Of a DNA stretch of 64,000 nucleotides, positions 1 to 11,795 are shown in pieces. Source of the stretch: Carposina sasakii. Its lineage: Eukaryota > Arthropoda > Insecta > Lepidoptera > Carposinidae. Made by a program: the position numbers and the translations under genes. The notes below the pieces were generated by a model. It made no database searches and was not told the DNA's origin. It saw only the letters and a program-made list of their open reading frames with translations. Position 1 is the first letter of the stretch. Every line of letters begins with the position of its first letter. The stretch covers positions 15,252,001 through 15,316,000 of the forward strand of contig CP053153.1 in assembly GCA_014607495.2 (NCBI GenBank), written 5' to 3'.

Positions 1-142
1 TGGGCGCGCCCGCCGGCACCGACGTGACGGTGGACTGCCACACCGAGGCCCACCCGCGGGCCATCTCCTACTGGGTGTACGACAACGTCATGGTGCTGCC
101 CACTAAGAAATACGCCATCAACACTGAAGAGAACTCTTATCG
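1..142 (+). CDS. DIP/lachesin-like gene, exon A (Ig domain, first half)
   Basis: Read in frame from base 3, this gives GAPAGTDVTVDC through the Trp-containing strand ISYWVYDN to ENSYR. The donor is CG|GTGAGT at 142/143, leaving two bases (phase 2). The left edge cuts the exon, so its acceptor is not visible. Confidence 0.88.
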
Positions 143-3100
143 GTGAGTTACCTTCTATCGGAGGCCATTGCGTAGCTTGAAAATGTTTATTTTATTTATC
201 GTTGAAGCTTATAAAATAATAATGTGTTATATTAAAAAAAAATCCAAAAACCCGACTGTTAAAATTGTCGAAATGTTCAGAGAATTCTAAAAATGATTTT
301 TAAACACCTATTCAACGATACCCCACTCGATATAGTTTGTCGACTTTAATTTTTTTAATTTTCACAATATGGCGTGCAGTAGTCGCCATATTGGATTTTC
401 ACTAACGTCATGTCTTTAGTGTCACTCGCCGGACTAAGAGGAATCGATTGACGTATGAATCATAAAAATCGGCCAAAGCATTTGGTCTGTGTAGTGCTTC
501 AAAGGAACATACATACATACATAGACTGTTAAACACAATACCACTCCTTTGCGTCGCGCAGTCGGGTAAAAAAAATACGTCTGTGTTTCCAAAATAGAGT
601 TGCCAGAACTGCAAGATCATAAACGAGATTGTACAGCCTATATCCTATAGGGGAGGAAGGCCCCTTTTTACCTAACTAAGAAAATATATGCGATAGCGAA
701 AATTGTACAAAATTCGCTAATGGCTTGTCCAATTTGTATTACGTAACAGCAATCTAAAAGGAATTTGACATTTTAACACGAATATTGTACAATTTTCGCT
801 GTCGCTTCTGCTTTGCTTTTGTAAGATACGTAATCAGCTTGTCTATCTATATCAAAGGGACAATTCTTTAAAATTTTTGAGCCGAAATGCAACCACTAAC
901 GAACCGTTAACGAAACGCGTGCGAAGCAATAAATATTTACAGCTTGAGCATAAGGTATATTTTAGCACGCATCGTGAGTATGACAGAATAAAATACAAAT
1001 ATCTGTCTCGTGCTGAAATGTGTCTAATTACGTCACCGTAAAGTAATTATTGCTTTATTCTGAGCGTCTACAACGGTTCCGTTTCGGCTTCGGTCCGTTT
1101 CGGCTTCGTTCCGTTTCAGCTTCGTTCCAACTCGAGACTTTTCGAGAATTGGCCCTCAGATAGCATCTGTAACAATTGACAATCGACCTCTTTACCCACA
1201 GTGCGCACATGAAATTGACTGTGCGGAACCTCCAGAGTACGGACTTCGGCAACTACCGATGCATCTCTAAAAACTCCCTTGGGGAGACAGAGGGATCAAT
1301 TCGGTTATACGGTGAGAAAACCCTCTCTCATTTAACTCGCTGTGTTTGCGGTAAATGCATTTATTTTCTCTATCAATTGAGGTGTGTTTGCTAATCTGTA
1401 TTTATCTCTTTGGCTTTGAGGTTTAAAATGGTTTTGTATCTTTTAATTTATTTTCTACCTCAGTATTTATTGGACAAGGTTTGATTGAATTAAAAATAAA
1501 AATGTTAAAACAAATTGTTACGTTTTTCTTGAGATATAAATGAAGTATATTTTAATGGACTATTTCTTTTAATATAAAATGATTATTTATTAGCTCTTCA
1601 CATACTACAATAAGTTACTATAAGATTAGATATAAGTTTCGCCAAATATGTGGAATGCAAATACGAGTATGTTATTTCTACAACCTTACAAAATGTTTTA
1701 TTAGAAAATATTTTTTAAATAGTGAATTATATAGTGAAGCTCCATATTTTAAGGTACAATTTATTTTCTAGAAATCCCTATGCCGTCGACGTCACCGAAG
1801 GCAACGGAAATGAAAAGCAGTGCTAATAAAGAAAGTGAGTATTATTAAGTTTATAGTGAACATGTTTTTAAGTTCTGTTTTAATGCTGTTTTCATTGAGA
1901 CACCTCTTGGTAAGGCAATGTGGAAATAAACATACCTGTATATCTAGCTAGCTGCTTCAAAGGAACATACAAAACATACATACTTACATACGAGTATATA
2001 GGCTGTTAAACACATTACCACTCCTTTGCAAAGTGCAGTCGCGTAAAAACGCATTTTTTTTTTCATAAAGTGATAGAGTTTTTTTATAAAATGAAAGCAA
2101 ATTAAATGTTTCAATTTATTTAAATTTATCGAATTTATTAATTAATCGATTACTAGATATACCTAATTCGGTTCACAACACTAACTTAGTGGGTGGACGG
2201 GTAATCGTGATTTACCCGTCCACCCACCAGTGGAAATGTCCAGTGCGTGGACGGGTCGGGAGGGCAAATGTATACGGTATATAAGTAAAGGTAGGTAGGT
2301 CATCACTGCTGCCTTTACATTCGTAAGTTAATAACAGTGATAAAACAAAAGTTTTCAGCGGAATTTCACTTGAAAAATGATTAAAGTTGAAGATTTTATA
2401 TGAAATACCTACGAGTATGTGTACGAATATTAGTCTCAAAAGTTCTTTTTGAACCTGAACAATAAATTTTCACCTGTAGCTGAAGATAATTAAGACAATT
2501 TACTCGTGAACCATGTTAAGTTTAATATTTGACATAAAAAGGTCGTATAAGCGGTTATTACGGAATTTGCATTTCATTTAAAATGAAACTAAAGTCACAA
2601 AAGTATTTTACCATCTCAATTAGAGAGGGGTTTTTTAAAGTTTTAACTTTTAATTAAGCCTTGAGCGTTTATGTTTGGAGCTTGCATAAATTAAGTGTTA
2701 TAATCTTTTCTTGTGCTAATATTACTTTGCCTCTGTTTTATTAAGTAAAGGGCTCTTAGAGATTTTTAACTCATAATACCGGCTAATTTAATGAGTAATA
2801 ATAACATAAAATTCACGACAGTCATTCATTGCTAGTTTTATAACAAATATTTCAAATTGTTACATAGCCATGCAGCAATGGTTTATGATGTTATGTGAAA
2901 CGATGCAATAAACCGTATTCAGTAGAGGTAGCTGTATAACTGCAAAATTAAGCTCTAATAACAATATAGTAGGTATCTAAGTTTGGGGAACATTTTACGA
3001 ACCTAAGAACTGATGGTTCCTACTTCTTATATTATTATACAATTTCAAAAAGGAAATTCCTGTGGAAACATTTCTGATTGGGCCTTGTAAGTTCAAACTC

Positions 3101-6100
3101 AATTATATACGAGAATAATAAAATATAATTACGTCGTTCAAATTGTAGTGCTAATTAAAATTTATGTAATTCGATTACGCATACTCTTACATAAAGATAT
3201 TTTCGGTCTTAATCAGAAATTAGTTTTACTAATTAACTTTGTGGTAGACAGATTGTTGTAATTACCTTTTAGCCTGAAATTTAGTGAAAATTTATAAGGG
3301 TTTGAATCTACATAACTTTTGTCAATAGGTTAATAATATTATAACTCTTTATTGGTTGCGCAAATCTCGTATATGACTGTATAATTATGTTTACGGCTTT
3401 ATTCTAATCAAAATAAAGTCTAGATAGAGGTCATTTCTATACCACTGCGGGTAGTATGAGGTGGAGGAAAGAATATCTCACTTTTAAGCGAAAAATCCTC
3501 ATAGCTATTTAAAGAATAGACTAAGTAGCTGTATATGATGATGATGATGATCTCCGACCGTATTTCGGCCAAGGCGACCAATCTCTACGGAGATTGGTCA
3601 GGTACGCAGGAGATATTATAGTGCACAAGTGTGTGCGCAAACACAGATGCACTCTCTATTCCGTTACTCTCGTAGTCCGATGGGACGGAAAGCCGACACG
3701 ACCGGAGAGAGCTCAGGTGCAGGACTAACGGATTTACGTGCTTTCCGAGGCACGAGCTAAGTGACAATTTTTGCAACATTAAAATCTGTACATGAAATAA
3801 ATTCATTGGTACAGGCCCGTGACTGGGATCGAACCTACACCGATATAGCTGTATATCTTAATATGTAAAAAAATCCGTGTCACTGTGTATGTTCCGAATA
3901 AACTCAAAAACGAGTAAACTGATATTCATGAAAATTGGCATATATATGTAATTTGGTCCAACTTAGATGATAGGATAGTTATTATTTAAATTAATGGTCT
4001 TAATAACTAATAATTAATAAAAAACTGATCATCAACGTTGGTTGTTGTTATTAATCGTACGTTCCATAAGTCTGCAACAGATGGCGCCTTCTGAATTCTT
4101 CTGTCTTTTCTGCAGTCCACGCGGACGGAGTCGCGGGCGTCCGCTAGTAGCTGTATATACTTTGCGTGTGAAAGGAAATCAAAAGACTCTTTTAACAGCA
4201 TCACCTGATTCGAGAACGAGTCTTTATTCTCCTCTCTAACTCCAATTTGACACGTGAAGCTTATATTATCTGTGAACATGACGTTTATATGGTGATATGT
4301 TTCACTGTCACCAATCTTGTGCTACATGTGCAGCTGATAAATCGATATAATTTTAGGTAGTTCTAGTATTTACCTATAGTTTTTAGTTGTATGCAAACTA
4401 TATTATGAACTTCAACTTAACGCTTTTCTTTAAATGCCAAGCAATTTAGAACCTAGTCGAAATCTATTTCTATCAATCGCCATCATTATTATTTCATATC
4501 ATTTTTATCTTAAGTTTACTTCACCACCATCCTGAATGTTGCATGTATACTGACTCTGAGGCGTGTTGCAGGCGTGCGGCGCAACACGAGCCGCGTGCTG
4601 CCTCGCGAGCCGTTCACCGAGCGGCCGAGCGTGGTGCGCGCACAGCTCGACCGTGCGCCCGAGCGGGACGCCGCACACCGCGTGTACACGCCGCACCACG
4701 TCTCAGACTCAGGTATGTTCGCTGTGTATCATTCGCTTAGACGCTGATAAAGTTACGTAATGAGTTGAATTTGCTATGAAATCATGTTGCATTTTGTCCC
4801 TTTTTTTGTTATTTAGGAGTTCTATCTCGAGCTTGTTGTTGTTTTTATATGCAATTTAATTTATCTAGCGGCACGTTATGGTTCTCGGTCAAGTTTCACA
4901 TACTTAGGCTTAATTTACACCGCCGCGGAATGGAACGGAAGCGACTTTTTGCAACGAAATCGTATATAGCATAATGAACTTTATATCATCAGCGTCAATT
5001 TCCAAATTCAAATTTTCAAATCACCGGAATATTCACAAGAATGCGCTAGGATTCCGCGGAAGACGCGCGTCCAATTTTTTTGGCTCGTATTTAATTTGTG
5101 TGTTACACCATTGATATAAAGTTCATTATGCTATATACGATTACGTAGCAAAAAGTCGCTTCCATTCCATTCCGCGGCGGTGTAAATTGAGCCTTAGGTA
5201 TTTATATTGTTTAATAAAAAGTGACAAAACTCAGACTCTAATAATAACATACAGGGTGTTTGTGACAGCCAGGTAAATTGATTCAGACCATGATTCTGAA
5301 TCGAAAACCATTGATTATATTTATACCTTGTGAATATTGTTAGTCTCATCGCTGTTATGATGTTAAATTCAAGAATACAATGAACACAGAGAACATTCGA
5401 TGTAACTGCAATAATTTAAATTTAATCACTTAAACATAAATCATACGAGTACTTACATCATTAGAAATATATTGACAAAACTACCCTGAATTATTAAATG
5501 ATTAATGTTAGCCAAGTTTTACATTACAAAACTACGGGCCTGAAGTAATTATTTTCTTAGTAATGTGAATTCGACACTTTTTTAGTGTTGCAATGCCTTT
5601 ATATTTTCATTTTTTAAATCTTGAATTACAAAGTAACATTAAATTTACGCGTATTTATTTCTATATGCACCATAAACATATTTTTATCCAAATACAGGAT
5701 GTTTTTTCATTGCCACCCTTAACAAAGGGTACGTACTCTATACATCAAATAAAGTAAGTTTATGCCAAAAAAATGCCGGGAAACTATGTATTTTTTTTTA
5801 AATTACTTCATCGGGTGAAATTTATAGTGTCCAGTGTTATGCTAGTTTTTTCATAGACAGATATTAATTATTGCTCGTGAAAAAATCTTGATACACGCGT
5901 CAATGTGCATTTATACGTATTATGTATGCTTCCATGGAGAAAAATGATCGTGATGATGAGGAGATTCCGTAGTTTTCGGGAACGTTGACGACCAAAAATC
6001 ATCCTGTATATCCGTTATACTTTAATACGTACATACCGAAAAACACAACCCAGAACGAATACATTTTTCACTGGAATCGAGCTCAGACTCCAGCTTACTT

Positions 6101-9100
6101 TACCTCTTTGTATTCTTTCTTTGTGACATTTAACTGAATTATTTAAGTGCATCCGCAAGGTAGAATTCAAAATTGTTCTTTGGAGAGCACGCTACCATTG
6201 AAGAAACGTATTAAGAGTGTAGGAGAAAGAAAAAAACTTTTATACGTCTTTTATATGTATGCCGCGATTTGATATTGGATTTCGATATACTCTCTAAAAC
6301 AAGTTTTGTTCCTTTAAAGGTTGTAATAAGCAATTTCCAAAGTTTTTAAAATCACATTAGTACTAAGACACATATTTTTTCAAAAAAATCCATCCTAAAT
6401 AATGTTGAAAGGGTATATTACACTTTACGCTACTAAAAGCGCCTCCAAAATATCTCAAAAGGAAGAAATAAATATTTCGAGGCATATTCTCTGGTACAGG
6501 AAAATGTTCTCCTTAGCATATTCTACTATTCGATTACAAAATATTTTATATTTTATTATTATTTGTCTTATTCCTTACGATTTCTCTGATTTAGGGTCGA
6601 TTTTTCCAAACGTCAGATATCTGCGGGAATACAGAAATTGATGTTGTCTCTATCATGATCAAGTTTTAGAGATTGGCAGCATCAATTTTATTCCACTGAA
6701 AAATCGGCACTTAAATAGACATTAATACAAAAATAACTACCAACAAGACAAAGTAACATAATATCACAGGAACTCGAACATTCTCTTAAGACTATGAGCT
6801 GGCAACTTTTTACCGATCCATTTACATCAGTTTCCGCTGTGCTGGCTGTGTAATATCCTTTATAATCCTGCAGTTATGGCTACCCCCTTCCGCGAACACA
6901 GCCATGTATATACAGGGTGATTTTTGGTCGTCAACGTTCCCGAAAACTATGGAATCTCCTCATCATCACGATCATTTTTCTCCATGGAAGCATACCTGGG
7001 AAGTGTCTGGTTTCCAAAATATTAGGGTCCAAAGTTGAGTAAATAGACTGCGTTTTTCTGCATAAATGCACATAGACGCGCGTAGCAGGATTTTTTCACG
7101 AAAAATAATTAATATCTGTCTATAAAAAAAACTAACATAAACACTAGACACTATAAATTTCGCACGATCAAGGAATTTAAAATAAAAAAAATAAAAAAAA
7201 TTCCCTGCATTTTTTTTGGCATAAACTTACTTTATTTCATGTATAGAATACGTACCCTTCGTTAAAGGTGGCCACAAAAAAACACTCTGTATAATATGTA
7301 TGTATGTTTATATATACTTAGTCTCGTAAATGCTGCTCACGTCGTAAGTACAGCCAACATTAAAAAGCAAACAGATCGCAAAACCTTCTCAAAACGTCTC
7401 GACCCCATACTTGGGTCGTTTCACGCCGCAGATTAAACATTCATAGTGTTCACATACACACTTAACCCTTATAAAATATTCCATGCCGACCGCGTACAAT
7501 CAATTCTAGGCCGGGAGAGTGTTTGCGAAGCTGAATTATATCTTATCTTGTGTGCTTTTAAATATCATTGAAGTGAGATTTGTGAAACGGTTGTGACGGT
7601 ACATAAGCATTTTCAAATTAATTGAGATGTTGCTATTATTATTGCCATACTATTTCTTTTCTCTATGTATATACAGGGTGTAACTATAGAGTATGTTAAT
7701 CGAAATACTATAAAAATATCAACTTTATATTAACATTTTATCAGTGTCCATAAAAAATTGGAAAAACTATTGCAAAAGTAAAAATGAATGAAGATATAAA
7801 TAAAGCTAAATCAATTCCATCACAACAGAGATACACTTCGGTTTAAATCGTTTAATAAGTATTTCCATAGATCAAAGCTACTCGTATTTGCCAAGCCTTC
7901 AAACAGATATCAGCAAACATTACAGCTGACATTAAATATATTTTCTGTATCATTTTACAGTTTACCATCCAGCACGTGCTAGGTTTAATAACTATATTTA
8001 TTTATCAGGGGTCGGCGCAATATGGTTCCTTTCGAAACTCATATTGCCAAGGATATGGTGTTTGTTTAATGGCCGGCTGCATGCCTGACGCCAATCACAA
8101 TATTTTCGAACCCATTGAAATACAATCACGAACAAAATGACATTATAGTTTCTTACTATGAATTTTATGAATTTAGCGTGTAATCAATATATAAAAAAAA
8201 CGTTTATTTGCACAAAGATCAGACATTTGTGTAGTAAATTCACAGCGACTTTCACACTAAGATACCCTGTGCTGCGGAATTCAGCGTCTTCCTCTCATTC
8301 ATTTGTATACAAGTTAAATTACATACCTATAACAAACACATGAACCGGATATAGTTATTTCTTGTACTAAATTGTGCAATATATTAAATATAATAGGCAA
8401 AATAACACACTATATCAACCCGTTTTACCCTAGCTCAAACTAGTTACATAACATAATTTCAGTTTCATCATAATTATGATCCAAAAGCCATCAACAAACC
8501 TTAATTTTAGAGTCACTATAAACGTATATTATGTTAATTTTCTGATCAACGAAGTTATACAGCTGAGGGCCTAGGTAACAGTGAAACTTGTGAAGAAAGA
8601 ACGTTCGGCATTTTTCGGTATCACAAACGCGGTTCTCTCTCCTTGTTAACGCTATGTGGGGATGAATTATTTTTATACTTAGTCACGCCGAATAAATATA
8701 AATATAATAAATATAAAAACTAAAATAAACCATTATTATTTTTAGTCATTTATTAATATTATTTACATTATCGCATATACTACCACGCGAGCTACTCGTG
8801 GAAAAGAAACTCTGCAAATATGAGTCAGGAGGTTTTTCTTATTTTCCACGAGGCGTGACGTCAGGGCGCTGAGGCGGCAGTGATAACCACGGCCCACTGG
8901 CCACGGCTTGTGCTTCTGCTAGAAAATACACTTATATTTTTATTACAATTGCTATCCATTTCATGTACAGTCGCGGTCTGTAAATGTTTACCAGTTTTTT
9001 AATTAGATTCTACATCACTTTTAGATCTGAAAGACTATTAAGCCTCGAGCACACCGGATGCGTATGCGTGCACGTAAGCGTAGACGTACACGTACCTCTG

Positions 9101-10042
9101 AGTTTAATGTATAGAACTGTCACTGCTTGACGTCTATGCTTACGTCTACGCATACGCATCTAGTCTGCCCGTGCCTATATAGGTACAATTCCATACATTA
9201 CAACTCAGAGGTACGTATACGTCTACGCTTACGTGCACGCACACGCATCCGGTGTGCTCGAGCCATTAACCATTTTTTTATTATAAAACTCGAACTATTC
9301 TTGATTTGCTTGATTTTCTGAAAAATTATTGTGTCATTTGACATAAGAGTTTTTCAATGGTTGTGTGTAAGTTTGAGTCAATTAATTGTGATGATATGAG
9401 GGTTAGTTTGTTTCTCAAAAGCGGTTATCTATATAATATCTTAGTCCATCTACTGGACCGATTGACTCAATGTTAATACAAAAAAAAAACTTAGGTCAAT
9501 ATTATTTTATTTCGATTTCGTGACTAAAATGTGTGCATGCAATTATAATTTTTAAGTTGGTAAACATTTTCTGTCCACGACAGTATAAAAATGGTGTCTG
9601 TTCACATGTTACCGTATTTTACGGAATCAAATATACAAAATGAACTGGAGTGAAGCTTTGTATTGATGAGTACGTGTTGAACACGTATGTAACTGAAGCC
9701 AATAAATACATTTGTAGTTTTAGAACTGCGCTTTGTAGGTAATCGTGCAAACGAGATTCCTATTTTCATTTATTATTGTACATGAAGTAAAAGAAGAGGT
9801 ATAAACTAAATTCTATTCACAAATAACAAAGTTGAAGTATACAGAAGGTTTTTAGTGCAGAAACAAAGTATCACTTCTTTAAAATGATGGATGTTAGTCC
9901 ACCCATTTATAATCTGCCAAAACTTTCCAACCCCGAAACGAGTGACATTTTTGTTTTTGTTACAGGCACTGTTCGGATATACTGCTGGCGACCCACCTTC
10001 CTAGCAGCCGTGCTATTGGTGCATATGGACCTCATTATGTGA
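1..10042 (+). CDS. Lachesin/DIP-like Ig-superfamily cell-surface protein, last five exons (5'-partial)
   Basis: Seen: five exons (1-142, 1202-1311, 1772-1834, 4572-4712, 9966-10042) join with matching phases into 176 residues and a TGA. The frame starts at base 3. Residues 1-85 form the end of an Ig domain: first Cys at residue 12, Trp at 24, and DFGNYRC at 61-67, followed by KNSLGETEGSIRLYEIP. That last string is typical of the third Ig domain and linker of insect lachesin and DIP (Dpr-interacting) proteins. A Ser/Arg/Pro-rich linker follows, then VSDSG and a short hydrophobic end (FLAAVLLVHMDLIM) fitting a GPI-anchor signal. Known of the family: extracellular homophilic or heterophilic adhesion, in synaptic partner choice (DIPs) or septate junctions (lachesin). 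Inferred: the earlier Ig domains and signal peptide lie left of the window. I cannot say which DIP or lachesin orthologue it is. Confidence 0.88.
143..1201 (+). other. Intron between exons A and B
   Basis: Holds a fragment of a dispersed repeat at about 490-615 (GCTTCAAAGGAACATACATA..., also at 1953-2060) and a TIR miniature at 857-1156. No other coding signal seen. Confidence 0.7.
857..1156 (+). mobile_element. TIR miniature element, GGGGCAATTCT family, copy 1
   Basis: Starts near GGGACAATTCTTTAAAATTT and ends near GAGAATTGGCCC, so the ends are inverted. Inside are GAGCCGAAATGCAACCACTA and the GTTCCGTTTCGGCTTCG block, here partly triplicated at 1077-1125. Related copies are at 15341-15585 (decayed), 24049-24293 (opposite orientation) and 53028-53309. 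It has no coding capacity, so it is a non-autonomous DNA transposon. The superfamily is not assigned because no clear target duplication was found. Confidence 0.65.
1202..1311 (+). CDS. DIP/lachesin-like gene, exon B (Ig domain, second Cys)
   Basis: The acceptor is TTTACCCACAG at 1201. The exon supplies one base to complete Arg, then AHMKLTVRNLQ, then DFGNYRC with the second Ig cysteine, then SLGETEGSIRLY. The donor is G|GTGAGA at 1311/1312. A longer open frame reaches back to 1176, but bases before 1202 are intron. Confidence 0.9.
1772..1834 (+). CDS. DIP/lachesin-like gene, exon C (linker)
   Basis: A 63-nt exon between acceptor TTTTCTAG (ends 1771) and donor GAAA|GTGAGT. It encodes EIPMPSTSPKATEMKSSANKE. 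The EIP start directly follows the IRLY end of the Ig domain, as in lachesin/DIP proteins. The exon is too short to stand out as an open frame, but the phases on both sides fit. Confidence 0.85.
2189..2227. repeat. Perfect 16-bp inverted repeat (hairpin)
   Basis: GTGGGTGGACGGGTAA and its exact reverse complement TTACCCGTCCACCCAC flank the 7-base loop TCGTGAT. A further GTGGACGGGTCGG lies at about 2247-2259. The stem is GC-rich within AT-rich intron DNA. Confidence 0.85.
3535..3842 (-). mobile_element. tRNA-headed SINE (family A), copy 1
   Basis: On the minus strand it starts in the T-arm-like GTTCGATCCCAGTCACGGG, continues through the family body, and ends in the hairpin GACCAATCTC/GAGATTGGTC and a (TCA)n tail, seen on + as ATGATGATGATGA. 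The 5' part of the tRNA head is missing. Confidence 0.7.
4110..4153 (+). mobile_element. Helitron-type 3' end fragment
   Basis: CAGTCCACGCGGACGGAGTC followed by GCGGGCGTCCGCTAGT matches the terminus of the two full Helitrons at 43655-44450 and 54760-55553. Only the end is present. Confidence 0.6.
4572..4712 (+). CDS. DIP/lachesin-like gene, exon D (basic, Arg/Pro-rich stalk)
   Basis: The acceptor is GCGTGTTGCAG (ends 4571) and the donor TCAG|GTATGT. It encodes a stalk rich in Arg, Pro and Ser, from VRRNTSRVLPREPFTERP to VYTPHHVSDS. The exon is markedly GC-rich against AT-rich introns, which itself marks it as coding. Two other overlapping open frames here are shadows. Confidence 0.82.
4907..5193. 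mobile_element. Long-TIR MITE with TTA target duplication
   Basis: The arms are about 80 bp and inverted: left GGCTTAATTTACACCGCCGC, right ending GCGGCGGTGTAAATTGAGCC. Both contain the ATATAGCATAATGAACTTTA block. TTA flanks each side (4904-4906 and 5194-5196), the target preference of PIF/Harbinger elements. The centre is non-coding. Confidence 0.8.
5251..5530 (+). mobile_element. CAGGGTGTTTGTGA-ended element, partial copy
   Basis: Begins TACAGGGTGTTTGTGACAGCC and contains ACCATGATTCTGAATCG, shared with 11060-11535 and with the fragment starting at 48964. The right end is not clear. Confidence 0.45.
5693..6009 (-). mobile_element. CAGGGTGATTTTTGG-family MITE, copy A
   Basis: Starts ACAGGATGTTTTTTCATTGC and ends CGACCAAAAATCATCCTGTA, with TA on each side. 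Shared internal blocks are AAGTAAGTTTATGCCAAAAA and GATCGTGATGATGAGGAGAT. It is in opposite orientation to the copy at 6911-7292. Confidence 0.75.
6596..6712. mobile_element. Short hairpin MITE, copy 1
   Basis: GGTCGATTTTTCCAAACGTC leads into imperfect inverted halves (TTGATGTTGTCTCTATC against GAGATTGGCAGCATCAA) and ends TGAAAAATCGGC. A second copy lies at 55737-55862. Confidence 0.5.
6911..7292 (+). mobile_element. CAGGGTGATTTTTGG-family MITE, copy B
   Basis: Runs from TACAGGGTGATTTTTGGTCG to CACAAAAAAACACTCTGTA. It is about 380 bp, TA-flanked and has no coding capacity. Other copies: 5693-6009, 23089-23492 and 32863-33231. Confidence 0.75.
7670..7800 (+). mobile_element. CAGGGTGTAAC-ended MITE, left-end fragment
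   Basis: TATACAGGGTGTAACTATAG then GTATGTTAATCGAAA resembles the left end of the family at 12136-12401. No matching right end was found. Confidence 0.4.
9041..9265. mobile_element. GGCTCGAGCACACC MITE with TTA target duplication, copy 1
   Basis: About 60-bp inverted arms: left CTCGAGCACACCGGATGCGT, right ending CATCCGGTGTGCTCGAGCC. The interior is rich in CGTA/TACG steps (CGTAAGCGTAGACGTACACG). TTA flanks at 9038-9040 and 9266-9268 suggest a PIF/Harbinger-type miniature. A second copy is at 57658-57876. Confidence 0.8.
9966..10042 (+). CDS. DIP/lachesin-like gene, terminal exon (probable GPI signal)
   Basis: The acceptor is TTGTTACAG (ends 9965). The exon completes Gly, then reads TVRIYCWRPTFLAAVLLV and HMDLIM, then TGA at 10040-10042. 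A small-residue stretch (SDSG) upstream, a short spacer and a C-terminal hydrophobic run are the usual layout of a GPI-attachment signal. No basic residues follow the hydrophobic run, which argues against a transmembrane anchor with a cytoplasmic tail. Confidence 0.8.
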
Positions 10043-11059
10043 TCGCTGTAAGCATAACTACTGTTATTGATTTTGTAATTGTTAAAATTTTATATGAAAG
10101 TAAAAAAAAAAACACTTATGTTGATCGTTACGAAGTTTAGTAAAGTATTTTGTATGTTTTTGATAGAGTTTATTTTAGTTGGGTTTATGTATATTTTAGT
10201 TTTTAAGTTATTGCCTTCGTCATATAAGTGCATTAAAAGAATTCCATAACATAGAAGTTAAGCAAGGCAGACCGTGGCTAGTCATCGGATGGGTGAGCAT
10301 TGCACCAAACTCGAGCATTTTCTTATTCTAGTAACAATGGTCATAGGGTGCCTGTAAGTTTTCGAAAGCTCTCTCTCTCTCTCTTATTGAAAGCTCTCGT
10401 TATGTCTCCAACGAGACTCTCCGTCAAGAAGTATGTACGACACCGAAAGCGATGAATAATTCCCAAAGGAACAAAAAACATAATATAGAGTATGACTTAT
10501 ATGTCGGAGGTAACATACATTATCAAAATTACCTACAGAAGGGGGAAAACATATCAGAATATTGTATTTTTTTCATACCTACATGTAATATAAATTAGAG
10601 TGAGATACACATTGTAATGGAAGTTATTTTGATGTCGGCAATTTTTTTAGATCTTACTGATCTCCATCAAGCTGTTGATAATGGTATTCGTACTTAATAA
10701 AATAGAGGATATTAATATTTTATCGATTTTGACGTAGGACGATTTTTGACCCTAGAGCATTATTTTTTCATGGCATTTTTAAACGCAAGACTACATTTTC
10801 ATTCAATTATTTAAACACGGCTAGAGCAAACAAAACACATATGCGATGAAGTTGTAATGTGTTACTCGTAAATCCTACATTGGGAAAGTATTCGTGTGCA
10901 AGCGCTCATTTTTATAAAACTTTTGATAATTAAGAAAAAATGACGTATTTTATAATTGAAATACGGCTTCCGTTGCATCAAGACATAAATCTCATAAGCC
11001 CCTTGAGAACGACTGTGTGTGTTTATTGCGACGTAACTTATAAAATTAACTAACAGATA

Positions 11060-11535
11060 TACAGGGTGTTTGTGATAGCCAGGCAAATATTGATACGATG
11101 ACTTCAGACCATGATTCTGAGGCGGAAAACACTGAAAATTTTCACAGGAAAAATTTTCCAACTTCCTTATCATATTTTTAAGGAAAAAAAATAGTTTTTT
11201 TCGTTTAATTAGGCCTTAGAAAATGACTAAAAAATAAAATTTTATCCAAAAGATGATTTTCAAAAAAAAGTTGCCCTCAAAAAGTTCAAATAACTGATCA
11301 ACCCTAATGGAGTCACAAGTGATATAAAAAAAAACACCAATGTGTCACTCAATAACCAATAAGCCCATTTATATAGTCACAAATTGGCCCGATGCAACTG
11401 GCGCGGAGAGCAAAGATTACTGATAATCAAATCAAAAATACATTTCCTGCGAGAAATAACACTGTCGTATAACTCAACACAATGGTACTTGTTCAGCATT
11501 TCACCATTTGCCTGGCTGTCACCTACAACCTGTAT
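11060..11535. mobile_element. CAGGGTGTTTGTGA-ended TIR element, near-complete copy
   Basis: Starts TACAGGGTGTTTGTGATAGC CAGGC and ends GCCTGGCTGTCACCTACAACC TGTA, so the ends are inverted and TA-flanked. The open frames inside are short and match the same non-coding block at 48964-49065. Confidence 0.65.
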
Positions 11536-11558
11536 AGGTAAATAAATACATCAGTTAT

Positions 11559-11795
11559 ACAGGATGTAACAAAAGGGGTATGTTATGCGAAAAACTATGA
11601 AAATAGCCCACCATAGTGAACCTATTCCCAAATTTTGAGATTCGAAATCGAATGTTAATTTTTCCAATTAGTATGGAGAATTCTTAAACGATGTTCATAC
11701 AATCTTAAAAAATAAATATGTGATTTCAAGTCTTAAATTTTGGGAATATATTCCTTATAATGGTCTATATTCATAGCTTTTCGGGACAGGTGTAA
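11559..11795. mobile_element. CAGGGTGTAAC-ended MITE, decayed copy
   Basis: Starts TACAGGATGTAACAAAAGGG and contains GCGAAAAACTATGAAAATAG and its inverted partner TTCATAGCTTTTCGGGACAG. The ends are degraded relative to 12136-12401. Confidence 0.55.

Larger units (their letters stand above)
1835..4571 (+). other. Intron between exons C and D
   Basis: AT-rich. Contains a dispersed repeat fragment (1953-2060), a perfect 16-bp hairpin (2189-2227), a minus-strand SINE (3535-3842) and a Helitron 3'-end fragment (4110-4153). The rest shows no recognisable feature. Confidence 0.65.
4713..9965 (+). other. Last intron of the DIP/lachesin-like gene
   Basis: 5.25 kb made mainly of DNA-transposon miniatures (4907-5193, from 5251, 5693-6009, 6596-6712, 6911-7292, from 7670, 9041-9265) in AT-rich DNA. 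No exon with matching phases was found inside. Confidence 0.6.

Noticed and set aside
10862..11173. 103-codon minus-strand frame
   Set aside because: Its N-terminal part (NFSC.NFQCFPPQNHGLK) is repeated at 48865-49065 inside the same CAGGGTGTTTGTGA transposon family; non-coding repeat.
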